Part shown: in pieces, positions 52,177 through 62,043 of the stretch
How the letters are laid out: every line of letters begins with the position of its first letter
Position numbering within the stretch: position 1 is the first letter of the stretch
Assembly (NCBI RefSeq): GCF_001424145.1
Contig: NZ_LMQM01000011.1
Coordinates: forward strand, 116,468-180,467
Direction of reading: 5' to 3'
DNA length: 64,000 bases
From: Chryseobacterium sp. Leaf404
GTDB lineage: Bacteria; Bacteroidota; Bacteroidia; Flavobacteriales; Weeksellaceae
Position numbers and translations under genes: made by a program
Notes under the pieces: model-generated
What the model was told of the DNA's origin: nothing
The model's database searches: none
What the model saw: the letters and a program-made list of their open reading frames with translations, nothing else

Positions 52177-54033
52177 ATGAAAAAAATTGCAGTAAGCTTA
52201 GGACTTTTATCCGCAGTAGCATTTAGTGCACAGTCTGTAAAGACGCAAATCGACCTTGTTAATATTAAAGACGATAAAGTAAATGTAAGCCTTGAATTTC
52301 CAAAAATGAAATCGGGTGACGTGAAATTCCACTTTCCTAAAACAGTTCCGGGAACATATTCAACAGACGATTACGGAAGATTTATTGAAGGAATAAAATT
52401 TCTCGACAATAAAGGAAAAGAATTGACTTTTACGAAAGTGAATGACAATTCATACACCTTAAAAAATGCACAGAATTTAACTAAAGTTACATATTGGGTA
52501 AACGACAGTTTCGATGATGAAATGGATAATACCAAACACAAAGCAGTTTTTTCTCCGTCAGGAACTGATATCGAAGAAGGAAAAATCTATCTTATTAACA
52601 CCCACGGTTTCGTTGGTTACATTGAAAATATGCAGGATGTGCCCTATCAGTTAACCGTAAGAAAACCGAAAGATTTCTACGGAACAACAGCATTAACAGA
52701 TCAGGATAAGTCTGAAGATACAGATACTTTTACTTTAGCAAATTATGCTAAACTCACCGACTCGCCGCTGATGTACACCAAACCGGATTACATAACCTTC
52801 AACGCAGGCGGAATGGAACTGGTTTTAGGTGTTTATTCTCCTAGAGGAAAATATAAAGCTGCTGATTTTAAAGAAAATTTAGAAAAAATGGTTGTTGCCC
52901 AGAAGAAATTCTTAGGCGATATGAATACCAATAAAAAGTACGCAATCATGCTTTATCTTGCAGGTACAGACGGCCCTCAGATTAAAGGTTTCGGAGCTTT
53001 GGAACATCACGAATCTACCAGCGTTGTTTTACCGGAAATGATGCCGAAGGAAGCCATCGACCAAACCATTACGGACGTAGTTTCTCACGAATTTTTCCAC
53101 ACGGTTAATCCATTGAAAACACATTCTGAAGAAATTCATTACTTTGATTATGCAGACCCGAAAATGTCTCAGCATTTGTGGATGTATGAAGGGGGAACAG
53201 AATATTTTGCCAATCTTTTCCAGATCCAGGAAGGTTTGATTTCCAGAGATGAATTTTTGAAAAGAATGACTGATAAGATCACCAATTCTAAAAATTACAA
53301 CGACACGATGCCGTTTACAGTGATGAGCAAAAACATCCTGAAAGACGAGTACAAAGACCAGTACAGAAACGTTTACGAAAAAGGTGCGTTGCTTGCGATG
53401 TGTCTTGATATTGAACTGAGAAAACTTTCCAATGGCGAAATAGGTTACCGTGATATGATCAGAAAACTGTCGCAGAGATTTGGTGAAAACAAACCTTTTA
53501 AAGATGACAAACTGATTGACGAACTGGTTGAAGTTACAGGCTATCCGCAGGTAAGAGATTTCTACAATAAATATATCGCAGGAAGTGAGGCCACACCTTA
53601 CGAAAAATACTTAAAAGAAGTTGGTGTAGAGGTTCAAAAGCAGGATACTCCACCGATTTTCTGGTTTGTAAAAGACCCGAACCAAACGGGTTATAACGAT
53701 AAAAACAATACCTTTATTTTTGACGAAAGTTCTGCCCTTTCTCCTTTTGCAAAATCTGTCGGATTTAAAATTACAGACGAAGTGGTGGCTTTAGACGGTA
53801 GAACAATCAACATCCAGAATGTTCAGGAATTTATTAATTATGCAAAAAGCGTAAAAGACGGACAGAATGTAACGGTAACTGTTCTGAGAACAGCCAACGG
53901 AAAATCTGAAAAAATGGATTTAAAAGGAAAAGCTATTCTAGATAAAATGACCATAGAAAATTTAGCTTTCAAAGCGAATCCAACTGCTGCCGAAAAGAAA
54001 CTTCAGGATCAGTGGATTACAGGGAAGAAATAA
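52177..54033 (+). CDS. Secreted M61 glycyl-aminopeptidase-like protein with PDZ
   Basis: The 618-residue protein has a signal peptide (MKKIAVSLGLLSAVAFSAQ), an N-terminal beta domain, and the zinc motif SHEFFHTVNPLKTH. The third ligand is in MYEGGTEYFANL. A C-terminal PDZ-like domain is at about residues 510-595 (KITDEVVALDGRTINIQNVQEFINYAKSV). The M61 type cleaves N-terminal Gly or Ala. Both this and the M1 protein probably work in peptide nutrition. Confidence 0.92.
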   Translation: MKKIAVSLGLLSAVAFSAQSVKTQIDLVNIKDDKVNVSLEFPKMKSGDVKFHFPKTVPGTYSTDDYGRFIEGIKFLDNKGKELTFTKVNDNSYTLKNAQNLTKVTYWVNDSFDDEMDNTKHKAVFSPSGTDIEEGKIYLINTHGFVGYIENMQDVPYQLTVRKPKDFYGTTALTDQDKSEDTDTFTLANYAKLTDSPLMYTKPDYITFNAGGMELVLGVYSPRGKYKAADFKENLEKMVVAQKKFLGDMNTNKKYAIMLYLAGTDGPQIKGFGALEHHESTSVVLPEMMPKEAIDQTITDVVSHEFFHTVNPLKTHSEEIHYFDYADPKMSQHLWMYEGGTEYFANLFQIQEGLISRDEFLKRMTDKITNSKNYNDTMPFTVMSKNILKDEYKDQYRNVYEKGALLAMCLDIELRKLSNGEIGYRDMIRKLSQRFGENKPFKDDKLIDELVEVTGYPQVRDFYNKYIAGSEATPYEKYLKEVGVEVQKQDTPPIFWFVKDPNQTGYNDKNNTFIFDESSALSPFAKSVGFKITDEVVALDGRTINIQNVQEFINYAKSVKDGQNVTVTVLRTANGKSEKMDLKGKAILDKMTIENLAFKANPTAAEKKLQDQWITGKK

Positions 54034-54124
54034 AAGTTCTGAAAAAAATTAACCGCTTTGGCAACGTCCAAAATGCCAACCCGCTTTGAATTTGCCGCAA
54101 CTCTCGGGTAACTTTGTAAGCCAT

Positions 54125-54207
54125 AAAAAACAGCTCTTTCTGTTGAACGTAACATCTAATCCCATCAGGTTATTTGTTTTTTACTTCAACTTAAAGAACT
54201 GTTTTTT
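54125..54207 (+). terminator. Long hairpin behind the M61 gene
   Basis: AAAAAACAGCTCTTT (54125-54139) plus GTTGAA pairs with TTCAAC plus AAAGAACTGTTTTTT (54193-54207), one mismatch and a 2-nt bulge, around a loop of about 37 nt, and ends in a T run. It could be the terminator of the peptidase gene or a small RNA. The remaining gap 54034-54302 shows nothing else. Confidence 0.5.
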
Positions 54208-54302
54208 TTATTGTAAAAATCAGATAAGTCAATATCTTTTTTAAACTAATTTCTCGGCACATGCTAAAAACTTTTAGGATAAATTCTAAATTAAAACTAG
54301 AA

Positions 54303-56288
54303 TTACTTCAACTTCATTCTTCCATTTTTAAATCTTTCGCTCGCTGTCTGATAATTGGCAATAGTTTCAGATATAAGATAGTTGTTTAGAGCATGAACCT
54401 CTGAAAGTGACTGGTCTGAAGGATTAACTTCAAACTGTCTGATTCTTTTGCGGTCGTCAATCTGCGTGAAAATATTATTTTTCAACATACCTAAAGTTCT
54501 GTAATTGCCTATAAATGCACGCTCATCTCCCACTTTTGTCTGGTTGATGTCTTTGCCGTAGAGTTCAGTATGGTAATTCCAGCCTAAATATCCGAACAAC
54601 GTTGGCATCAGATCAATCTGCGAAGTCAGACGGCTGATTCTTTGACTGGGTTGTTTCAGATTATAGATTACGGCAGGAATGTGATGTTTGGCTATATTGA
54701 TTTCCCATTTTCCTGCGCTGCTCGCGCAGTGATCTGCCACAATCACGAATACCGTATTTTTGAACCATGGTTTTGTTCTGGCATCTTTAATAAATTTCCC
54801 CAAGGCATAATCGGTATATTTCACTGCAGCATTTCTGTCTCCCTGCGCAAGATTAATTTTACCACCGGGAAAAGTGTACGGTTTGTGGTTTGAAGTCGTC
54901 ATTACAAACTCAAAAAACGGCTTGTTTTCTTTTGAACTTTTGTCTGCATATTTTAAAGACTGGGTGTAAATATCCTCATCACAGATTCCCCAGGCATTTT
55001 CAAATGTAACTTCCTGATCTGCAATTTTAAATCTGTGAGTATGAATTTTGTCTGATAAAGGATTGCCTCTGTTGCGGTCAACAATATCAAAACCCTGACC
55101 TCCGAAAAAATTGTTCATATTGTCAAAATAACCGTCGCCGCCGTAGATAAAATAAGGGTGATAGTTTTTAGATTTCACAATAGATGAAACTGAAAACAGG
55201 TTGTCATTATCAGGTCTTCTCACAATACTGTTTCCGGGAGTAGGCGGCACGCAGAGTGTTAAAGCCTCCATCCCTCTCACGGTTCTTGTACCGGTGGCGT
55301 AAAGATTCGTAAAAAATATGCCTTCTTTAGAAAGTTCATCATAATTCGGGGTTAAATGATCTTTATTACCGAATTCGGAAAGAAAATCAGCACTGAAGCT
55401 TTCAATGGCAATAACGATGATGTTGGGACGCTGTTCCTTGCCGCCTTCTGTATTTCTTGATATATCATCACGTTGGGATTTTTCGTACTTTTGATTTTCC
55501 TGAAGCAGCGAAGCCTTCAAAACAGAATAAGCTTCTCTGTCTGAAATTTTCGGATAAAAAGTACTGTAATCGAGCTCATTAGACTGATATGCAGAGAGAA
55601 AAGAAAATGCCCCGTTTTTCCCGATTTCGTTCACCACAAGATTATTGCTAAAATCAGCCTGTTTGTTTTTCATTAAAAATCCAAGCACAGTGCCTGAAAG
55701 TATGATAATTACAGCAGGTGTGAATCGGGAAGAAATGGGTCTTTTATCTGAAAAAGTATTTTTAAAAATCTGTAATTTTTTAAAATAGAAAAAAGTTAAA
55801 ATAATAACTGAAATTAAAACTACTGCAATCAGAGTAAGCGGATAAGACTGGTTGATATTCTCAACAACTTCGTAAGTGTAGATAAGATAATCAACTGCTA
55901 TAAAATTAAATCTTACCCCAAATTCATCCCAAAACGGAATTTCTGCCATCAGACTGAAATAGATAATAATGAAAATGATCGTTACATAAAAGTATGTGAA
56001 AGCTTTGTCTGCAAGTGATCCTATCCATCTTTTTGGAAAAAGCAGAAGATAGAAAGCATAGAGAAACAAAAACATCAATCCCATGGCGAGGTCATACAGA
56101 AAACCTGTAATAAACGCTCTCAGAATATAAAAAGGATTTACTACCGCATCTGCAGATGACCACACTAAAAAGGAAATTCTGATCAGAAATGAAAGCCCCA
56201 GATAAAGACTTAAAATACTGAATAGCGCAGAAAATCTGGAATTAAAAAGAAATTTTGCAGCACGCACTGACTTTTTGAATATCATCAC
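54303..56288 (-). CDS. LtaS-like sulfatase/phosphoglycerol transferase family membrane protein
   Basis: The 661-residue protein has five N-terminal membrane helices and an extracytoplasmic sulfatase domain from about residue 290. Its motifs are IVIAIESFSADFLSEFG, TGTRTVRGMEALT with the catalytic Thr, and FVIVADHCASS and KHHIPAVIYN for metal binding. In Gram-negative bacteria such enzymes modify glycans or make phosphoglycerol or ethanolamine phosphate adducts. It is the last gene of a unit with a response regulator and histidine kinase, so envelope stress control is plausible. Confidence 0.88.
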   Translation of the reverse strand: MMIFKKSVRAAKFLFNSRFSALFSILSLYLGLSFLIRISFLVWSSADAVVNPFYILRAFITGFLYDLAMGLMFLFLYAFYLLLFPKRWIGSLADKAFTYFYVTIIFIIIYFSLMAEIPFWDEFGVRFNFIAVDYLIYTYEVVENINQSYPLTLIAVVLISVIILTFFYFKKLQIFKNTFSDKRPISSRFTPAVIIILSGTVLGFLMKNKQADFSNNLVVNEIGKNGAFSFLSAYQSNELDYSTFYPKISDREAYSVLKASLLQENQKYEKSQRDDISRNTEGGKEQRPNIIVIAIESFSADFLSEFGNKDHLTPNYDELSKEGIFFTNLYATGTRTVRGMEALTLCVPPTPGNSIVRRPDNDNLFSVSSIVKSKNYHPYFIYGGDGYFDNMNNFFGGQGFDIVDRNRGNPLSDKIHTHRFKIADQEVTFENAWGICDEDIYTQSLKYADKSSKENKPFFEFVMTTSNHKPYTFPGGKINLAQGDRNAAVKYTDYALGKFIKDARTKPWFKNTVFVIVADHCASSAGKWEINIAKHHIPAVIYNLKQPSQRISRLTSQIDLMPTLFGYLGWNYHTELYGKDINQTKVGDERAFIGNYRTLGMLKNNIFTQIDDRKRIRQFEVNPSDQSLSEVHALNNYLISETIANYQTASERFKNGRMKLK

Positions 56289-56366
56289 AAATTATTTGAG
56301 ACGACAAGATTACACTTCAATTTAGAAGAAATTCTGAACTGTAAACGTGATGTGAATTTTTTTGAG

Positions 56367-57653
56367 CTACAACCTTACAGAAAAACAGTGATTTTGATCC
56401 GAAAAACGATATTCTGCATTCCAGTTCTGGGATTTTGCTATTTCTTTAATAATCGCAAGCCCAAGACCTGTCCCGCTGTTTGCAGAAGAAATTTTTGAGA
56501 ACCTTTTAAATAAAAGATTTTCATCAAGCTTTTGGGAGCCGGAATTCATAACAGAAAAAACAGAATTTTCTAATACAACAGTAATTCGGCCTTTAGGCTC
56601 TGTATGTCTTATTGCATTTAAAATCAAATTATTAATTAAAATTTCTGCAAGAATTTTATTTCCTTTAACCCTTGTTTTTTCTATAACATTGATCTGTAAG
56701 GTAATATCTTTTTGATGGAAATGTTCGTCGAGATTTTCTACAATATTTTTTGTAAGCTCATCAAAGTAAAAACTTTCTGAGTAGTCAAACTGGCTGTTTT
56801 CAATCTTGGCAAGAAGCAGGAGGTTTTGGTTGATTCTCGCACTTCGGGAAAGCGCTTTGTACATATCTTCAGCGATATTATACTGTTTTTCTGTTAAATC
56901 TGAATTCTGCAGAAGAATATCAAGTTTATTTTTAAGGATGGCCAGAGGCGTCTGCAATTCATGGGAAGCATTTTCTGTAAATTCTTTCTGTGTTTTGTAA
57001 ACAGATACGTTTTGGGCTATCAGTTTTTGCAGAGAATCATTCAGTTCCTGAAATTCTGTGGTGTCTGAAGGCTTAAACTCAATCTCTGAATGATTATTGA
57101 GGTTAAAATTTTTAAGCTGATCCAAAGTTTGACGGAAGGGCTGCCAGATTGATTTTGAGAGTTTTGTGTTTAATACGAACAAACCGCTCACAATTAGGAG
57201 AAAGAAGAATAAGGTGATTAATCCGATGATGGTTACAGTTCCTTCAATCTCTTCAATATTGGTCTCTATCGTAAAAAGATACGGCACATTTTTGATATAA
57301 ATCACTTTTTCCAGGCAGCGGTAACGCTCAATTTTGGTATCTGAGGAAAATGGCTTGTACTTTTCGGTAGTGTAGATTTTAGTCTGCTGATGTTTGCTGC
57401 CACTGAGTTTTTGAATATTGGTTCCTGGCTGTATCTGGTTCCAGAGTGCAATGTTCCGATGCATTTCCTGGGAGGAAATAGACATCCGGTTAAATTCATA
57501 AGAAGTTTTTTCGGCTACAATTTGGTTATGCTCATCCAGTTCGTCCTGCCAGATGATATCCACCACAAAATAATAAACAGGAATACTGATTGTGAGCACA
57601 ATCAATACAAAAATTAGGAAAGGTCTTGTGGTTTTGCTTAATAAGGGCTTCAT
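56367..57653 (-). CDS. Sensor histidine kinase
   Basis: The 428-residue protein has two membrane helices (about residues 12-30 and 135-160) with a periplasmic sensor between them. Then come the H-box ENASHELQTPLAILKNKLDIL, the N-box LINNLILNAIRH and the G-box SGTGLGLAIIKEIAKSQNW. It is 6 nt behind the response regulator gene, and its partner is clear. The signal is unknown. Confidence 0.93.
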   Translation of the reverse strand: MKPLLSKTTRPFLIFVLIVLTISIPVYYFVVDIIWQDELDEHNQIVAEKTSYEFNRMSISSQEMHRNIALWNQIQPGTNIQKLSGSKHQQTKIYTTEKYKPFSSDTKIERYRCLEKVIYIKNVPYLFTIETNIEEIEGTVTIIGLITLFFFLLIVSGLFVLNTKLSKSIWQPFRQTLDQLKNFNLNNHSEIEFKPSDTTEFQELNDSLQKLIAQNVSVYKTQKEFTENASHELQTPLAILKNKLDILLQNSDLTEKQYNIAEDMYKALSRSARINQNLLLLAKIENSQFDYSESFYFDELTKNIVENLDEHFHQKDITLQINVIEKTRVKGNKILAEILINNLILNAIRHTEPKGRITVVLENSVFSVMNSGSQKLDENLLFKRFSKISSANSGTGLGLAIIKEIAKSQNWNAEYRFSDQNHCFSVRL

Positions 57654-57659
57654 TACACT

Positions 57660-58340
57660 TTACTGTTGACTCTCCCATTTATAACCCGTTCCATACACTG
57701 TTTTCAGATAATGATCACATCCCGCATCGTACAGTTTTTTCTTTAAATTTTTCACGTGTGCGTAAACAAAATCATGGTTTTCCAGCATATCTGCAAAATC
57801 TCCCGAAAGATGCTCTGCCAAAGTACTTTTTGATATTACACGGTTTTTATTACCTACGAAGTACACCAGTAAATCAAATTCTTTCCTGGTTAAAGCAATC
57901 AAACTGTTATTAACCGAAACCGTTTTTGCCAAAAGATCAATCTGAAGTTCGTTCTGAGCCACTACATTGGTACTGCTGAACTGTTTTCTTCTGATGATGG
58001 AATATATTCTCGCAGCCAGCTCAGAAAGGTGAAAAGGTTTTGTAAGATAATCGTCTGCACCTATTTCCAGACCTTTTATTTTATCGTCCAGAGCATTTTT
58101 TGCCGATATAATAATTACGCCGTCCTGCTTTTTCTGTTTTTTAAGTTCTTCCAGAATTTTTAATCCGTTTCCGTCCGGCAAAGTGATATCCAGCAATATG
58201 CAGTCGTAGTGGAAGACCTCAGTTTTATTCACAGCTTCCTGAAATGTTGAAGCAGATTCACAGAGGTAATGCTGCTCCGAAAGATATTCTGCAATACTTT
58301 TTGACAGCTCTTCTTCGTCTTCAATAATCAGGATTTTCAT
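57660..58340 (-). CDS. OmpR-family response regulator
   Basis: The 226-residue protein has the receiver domain with DCILLDITLPDG (phospho-acceptor Asp) and IISAKNA (Lys), and a C-terminal winged helix (KTVSVNNSLIALTRKEFDLLVYFVGNKNRVISKSTLAEHL). It is the first gene of the RR-HK-sulfatase unit. No other two-component genes lie near. The upstream gap to 58618 shows no supported gene. Confidence 0.95.
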   Translation of the reverse strand: MKILIIEDEEELSKSIAEYLSEQHYLCESASTFQEAVNKTEVFHYDCILLDITLPDGNGLKILEELKKQKKQDGVIIISAKNALDDKIKGLEIGADDYLTKPFHLSELAARIYSIIRRKQFSSTNVVAQNELQIDLLAKTVSVNNSLIALTRKEFDLLVYFVGNKNRVISKSTLAEHLSGDFADMLENHDFVYAHVKNLKKKLYDAGCDHYLKTVYGTGYKWESQQ

Positions 58341-58618
58341 ATTGCTAATTTAACCAATCATTTCTGAATTTTTCTGAATTTTTTCTGCACTTTCTGTTTT
58401 TCAAAATAAAAGTAATCAGGCATTTTTGTGATTTTAAAAATTTTCGGCTGATATGAGCAGGGATCAAATTATTCATTAAAATTAATTACAATCCACGGTT
58501 AATTTCCGAATGGATAAAAAAGCAAAAAAGTCATTCCCGATATTTAATAAGTCTTGAAGTCTTACCAATTTTGAGAATAACTTTTAAAATTGCATTTTAA
58601 CATAAAATTTCTACACTG

Positions 58619-59518
58619 TCACTGCAAATCCGGTTCTATGGGATTATTGTTCTTTTTAAAACCTTCTTTGGCTTTCTTTTCCATTTCTCTGAAAACCTGG
58701 TTAGGATCTGAGATTTCCCTGCCGTCTGCGGTTTTTGTTTTGAAAACTACACGGTTATTCTCAGTATTTTTAAGCATCATTTCACGCATATTTTTGGTGG
58801 GATCATTTGTATAAGCCTTCCATACTTTTCTGAACTGGTCTTCAGAAACTTCAATATCTTTTCCGCCCATCCCGTAAACGCGCATATCACCGGGAAGATT
58901 TATTTCTTTGTCCTGCGTTGATGTATTAATTTTTTTATTTCCTACCAAAGTCATCACATGCGTTCCGGTGCTGTCTTCTATCTTTACAATCAGACCAGGC
59001 AAACCGTAAAATTTGTACGGTCCATCCTGAAAAGGTATGTCCTGCGTGAACCAGGCCGTCCATTCTCTTCCGCCAAAACTGGTGGTTGCCTTTTGAGCGG
59101 TGTACTCACCAATTTTCTGTTTTTCGTCAGAAATTTTCCATTCCGGTTTAGAATCTTCAGCAATTTTATACTGATCACTGGATACTTTGCGGAATAGTGA
59201 AGTTTTAAAATCCGGGTAGGATTTTGTTACTTTAAAAGAAACCTGACCAGGTTTGTCGCTTCGTTTAATATTAATACTTCCCGGCGTCATCTGGATTTGC
59301 TTTTCAATATCTGCCTTCATCGTAGAATCTGCAACAAATGCGGCATGGCTGTAGTAAGAAGATCCTTTTGAATCTATATCAAGAATCATCATTTCAGTTT
59401 TCACATCCGCTTTATCATTGATGTCAGAAACAAATTTGTAATCATAGAAAAAGCGGTTGGTCTGAGCCTGAGCAAATATCAATGTCAGAATAAAGCCCGA
59501 AGTTAGAAGTTTTTTCAT
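58619..59518 (-). CDS. GLPGLI family protein
   Basis: The 299-residue protein has a signal peptide (MKKLLTSGFILTLIFAQAQ) and the family-name motif as YGLPGLIVKIEDSTGTHVMTL near residue 185. KATTSFGGREWTAWFTQDIPFQDGPYKF precedes it. GLPGLI proteins are restricted to Bacteroidetes and have no known activity; they often lie beside TonB-dependent receptors or M56 proteins. This is the last gene of the BlaI-M56-GLPGLI unit. Confidence 0.92.
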   Translation of the reverse strand: MKKLLTSGFILTLIFAQAQTNRFFYDYKFVSDINDKADVKTEMMILDIDSKGSSYYSHAAFVADSTMKADIEKQIQMTPGSINIKRSDKPGQVSFKVTKSYPDFKTSLFRKVSSDQYKIAEDSKPEWKISDEKQKIGEYTAQKATTSFGGREWTAWFTQDIPFQDGPYKFYGLPGLIVKIEDSTGTHVMTLVGNKKINTSTQDKEINLPGDMRVYGMGGKDIEVSEDQFRKVWKAYTNDPTKNMREMMLKNTENNRVVFKTKTADGREISDPNQVFREMEKKAKEGFKKNNNPIEPDLQ

Positions 59519-59529
59519 TTTAAAATGGA

Positions 59530-61380
59530 TTATTTCGTTTCAACGTATATTTTGCCTGAACTTTTTCCGTCGGTATTGTTTTTTGTAACATTTATACTTT
59601 TAATAGTTTGAGGATCTAATTTTTTAAATTCAAGTTCTGTAATCTCCTTGTTATTCAGGTAAAATTTCACATCTGAAGTACCGGAAATAGATAAACTTTT
59701 GTCTTTCGAAACAGAAATGCTCTCATTGGGAAAACTCATGGCTCTCACTCTACCGTTGATGGGAGGAAAAGGAGCTTCCATAACTCTTGAAGACCTTATT
59801 ACCATTGGGTTTCTACCATCCAGCATTCTTCTTTCTGCTTCAATTTTTGCACGTTCGCCTTCAAGTTTAGCTCTTTTTGCATTCAGTTTTGCAGCCTCTT
59901 TTTCAAGTTTGGCTCTGCGTTTGGCGTTTTCTGGACTTTCTTTTTTCTCAATGAAAGCTTCGCTTCCCGGCATCCAGCTTGTATCTATATTTTCTCCGTT
60001 TTTATACATTTTTACTTTTGAACCTTTAGGAAAATCAATTGTATTTCCATTATGTCTGTAAATTTTCACATTGGTACCTTCAGGAAAACTCAGTTTTTCG
60101 CCGTCTATTTCGATTTTTGAAAGATCCGGCATTTCGATGTTCATTGTTTTAAGACGTTCAAGCTCGTTTTTCCAGCCTTCAGAATTAAATAACTTCATCA
60201 TCTTCTCACTGTCCATATTCGGAATATGCAGGCTGAATTCGTTTGAGTTGACGGTTTTGCTGATCTCTCTAGAAAGCTTTTCAATCTCTTTAAGACTTGC
60301 TTTAAACTCTTCAGAATCTGGCTTAAACTCTTTTAATTTTTCAGATTCTTTTTCAATCTTTGAGCTGAGTACTTTCAATTCCTCTTTTGCCTTAACCTCT
60401 TTTCTAAGTCTTGGCGGAGCAATTTTTTCGTTAATAACTATCTTATTTTCCGGAACAATGGTGTCTTTTGTAATTTCTGAAACTGCTTTTTCAATTTCAA
60501 TATTGCTTTGTTTGATTTGTTTGTTTTCAGCATTCACAAGATAAGCGAAAGCAACAGTGAAAACAATTGGCAAAGCCATTATTCTCCTGGCATAACCGAA
60601 TTTTGTATTGGGTTTTTGTAACATCTGTAATCTTTTTTTGAGATTGGAATTAAGAAAAGGGCTCGCCGCCGGAAGTGCCGTCCCGGAAAAATGACTGGCC
60701 AGGAGCATCTGCGCAAATGCTTTGGTGTCTTTCTTCTCAACAGCCTTGTTGTCGGCAAGATATTCGTGTATTAAACTGATTTCTTTTTTAATAAGGTAAA
60801 AAAATGGATTGAACCAAAACATCGCAGTAATCACTTCAGCAAAAATTTTGTCTATGCTGTGTTTCTGCTCTATATGCACCATTTCGTGCTTTAAAATCTG
60901 CTTCCCAACATCAGAATCCAGGGTGATGGAATCTTTCCAAAACAGGTTTCGGAAGTAGGAAAAAGGTGCGTCTGTAAGGTCGGTCTGATAAAAGTTGATG
61001 CCTTTTATCTGTTCTTTTCTGAAGCTGCTTTTTAGTTTTTCTATTTTAAAAATCCCTGCGAGAATTTTAATTATAAAAAAGAGAGAAACCAAACCCAGAG
61101 CTGAAAAAATAATTCTAAAATAAATGTGGTCATTATTATTGTTTTTTGGAGTTTTAAAACTTTGCATCTGCTCAAACAGCAGATAAATACGGTCGCTCAC
61201 TTCGATGGTAAAATCCTGAACTTTTAGCAGTGGCAGGAAGAGGGATATCAGCATGGCAGCCAAAAGATAAAACCGGTTGTAGTGATGAAACGTCTTGTCT
61301 TTTAAAGACAACTGATAATACAGATACATTACACCAGAGCACAGTAAAACTTTCAGAAGGTAGATGAAGAGATTTTCCAT
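59530..61380 (-). CDS. M56 family BlaR1-like membrane metallopeptidase
   Basis: The 616-residue protein has four N-terminal membrane helices and the M56 zinc motif KHEMVHIEQKHSID around residue 175. EYLADNKAV follows, then a long, charged, partly coiled periplasmic part with repeated KLEKEAAKLNAKRAKLEGERAK. In the BlaI/BlaR1 system the protease removes the repressor in response to a signal. There is no penicillin-binding sensor domain, so beta-lactam sensing is not implied. It begins 1 nt behind the BlaI gene stop. Confidence 0.9.
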   Translation of the reverse strand: MENLFIYLLKVLLCSGVMYLYYQLSLKDKTFHHYNRFYLLAAMLISLFLPLLKVQDFTIEVSDRIYLLFEQMQSFKTPKNNNNDHIYFRIIFSALGLVSLFFIIKILAGIFKIEKLKSSFRKEQIKGINFYQTDLTDAPFSYFRNLFWKDSITLDSDVGKQILKHEMVHIEQKHSIDKIFAEVITAMFWFNPFFYLIKKEISLIHEYLADNKAVEKKDTKAFAQMLLASHFSGTALPAASPFLNSNLKKRLQMLQKPNTKFGYARRIMALPIVFTVAFAYLVNAENKQIKQSNIEIEKAVSEITKDTIVPENKIVINEKIAPPRLRKEVKAKEELKVLSSKIEKESEKLKEFKPDSEEFKASLKEIEKLSREISKTVNSNEFSLHIPNMDSEKMMKLFNSEGWKNELERLKTMNIEMPDLSKIEIDGEKLSFPEGTNVKIYRHNGNTIDFPKGSKVKMYKNGENIDTSWMPGSEAFIEKKESPENAKRRAKLEKEAAKLNAKRAKLEGERAKIEAERRMLDGRNPMVIRSSRVMEAPFPPINGRVRAMSFPNESISVSKDKSLSISGTSDVKFYLNNKEITELEFKKLDPQTIKSINVTKNNTDGKSSGKIYVETK

Positions 61381-61381
61381 A

Positions 61382-61747
61382 TCAGCTTTTGTTTTTAAGT
61401 TCGTTGAGAAGCATTTCCAGATCTTCTACGCTCATTTCGCTCTCTTCTACAAGAAAGGAAACGGCATTTTTATAAGAACCTTTAAAATAATTTTTCACCA
61501 GACTTTTCATCGTTTTACCGGAATACTGTTCTTTAGATATCAAAGCGAAATATTCGTGCTGCCTGCCAACCACGTTATAATCTACAAAATCTTTGTCTTT
61601 TAAAACCTTTAAAATCGTAGAGACAGTATTGGTATGCGGTTTCGGTTCAGGAAAAAGATCCAGCACATCTTTCAGGAAACCTTTTTCTATTTTCCAGAGA
61701 TATTGCATGATCTGTTCTTCCGCTTTGGTAAGGTTCTGTATTTTCAT
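61382..61747 (-). CDS. BlaI/MecI family transcriptional repressor
   Basis: The 121-residue protein has the BlaI winged helix: LTKAEEQIMQYLWKIEKGFLKDVLDLFPEPKPHTNTVSTILKVLKDKDFVDYNVVGRQHEYFALISKEQY, followed by a helical dimerisation part. It likely represses its own operon with the M56 and GLPGLI genes, binding an upstream palindrome with the classic TACA/TGTA core. Confidence 0.93.
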   Translation of the reverse strand: MKIQNLTKAEEQIMQYLWKIEKGFLKDVLDLFPEPKPHTNTVSTILKVLKDKDFVDYNVVGRQHEYFALISKEQYSGKTMKSLVKNYFKGSYKNAVSFLVEESEMSVEDLEMLLNELKNKS

Positions 61748-61769
61748 TATAAATATTCAGTTGCGTATC

Positions 61770-61814
61770 ACTAATTAATTAGTTATACAAATGTAGAAAT
61801 TAAATTAAAGTGTA
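61770..61814 (-). promoter_or_regulatory. Promoter and BlaI-type operator of the M56 operon
   Basis: TACAAATGTA (61786-61795) matches the known BlaI/MecI operator core TACA-nn-TGTA, and its minus-strand reading supplies TACATTTG as minus-seven box, with GTTG 19 nt upstream. A perfect 14-bp palindrome ACTAATTAATTAGT lies at 61770-61783, at the likely transcription start. Repressor binding would block the polymerase. Confidence 0.65.
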
Positions 61815-62043
61815 CAACTATTTTTATAGTTATAAAGATTTAAAGAAATACAACTTATTGATTATCAATTATAAAATTTTAAATTTTAACACAATTTGAT
61901 AACTTATTGAACTGATAAATCTTCACTGATAATTATTAAGATGCTTTAAATTCTTAAAACTTGTTAAAGTTTATTAAATAAAATGATGATGAAGTGATAA
62001 AAAATAAGAAAAAATATTTATTTTAGTGGTCTAAAAAAATTTT

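Noticed and set aside
58341..58618. Gap between response regulator and GLPGLI gene
   Set aside because: No frame, tRNA or clear hairpin found; AT-rich spacer with presumably the regulator promoter.
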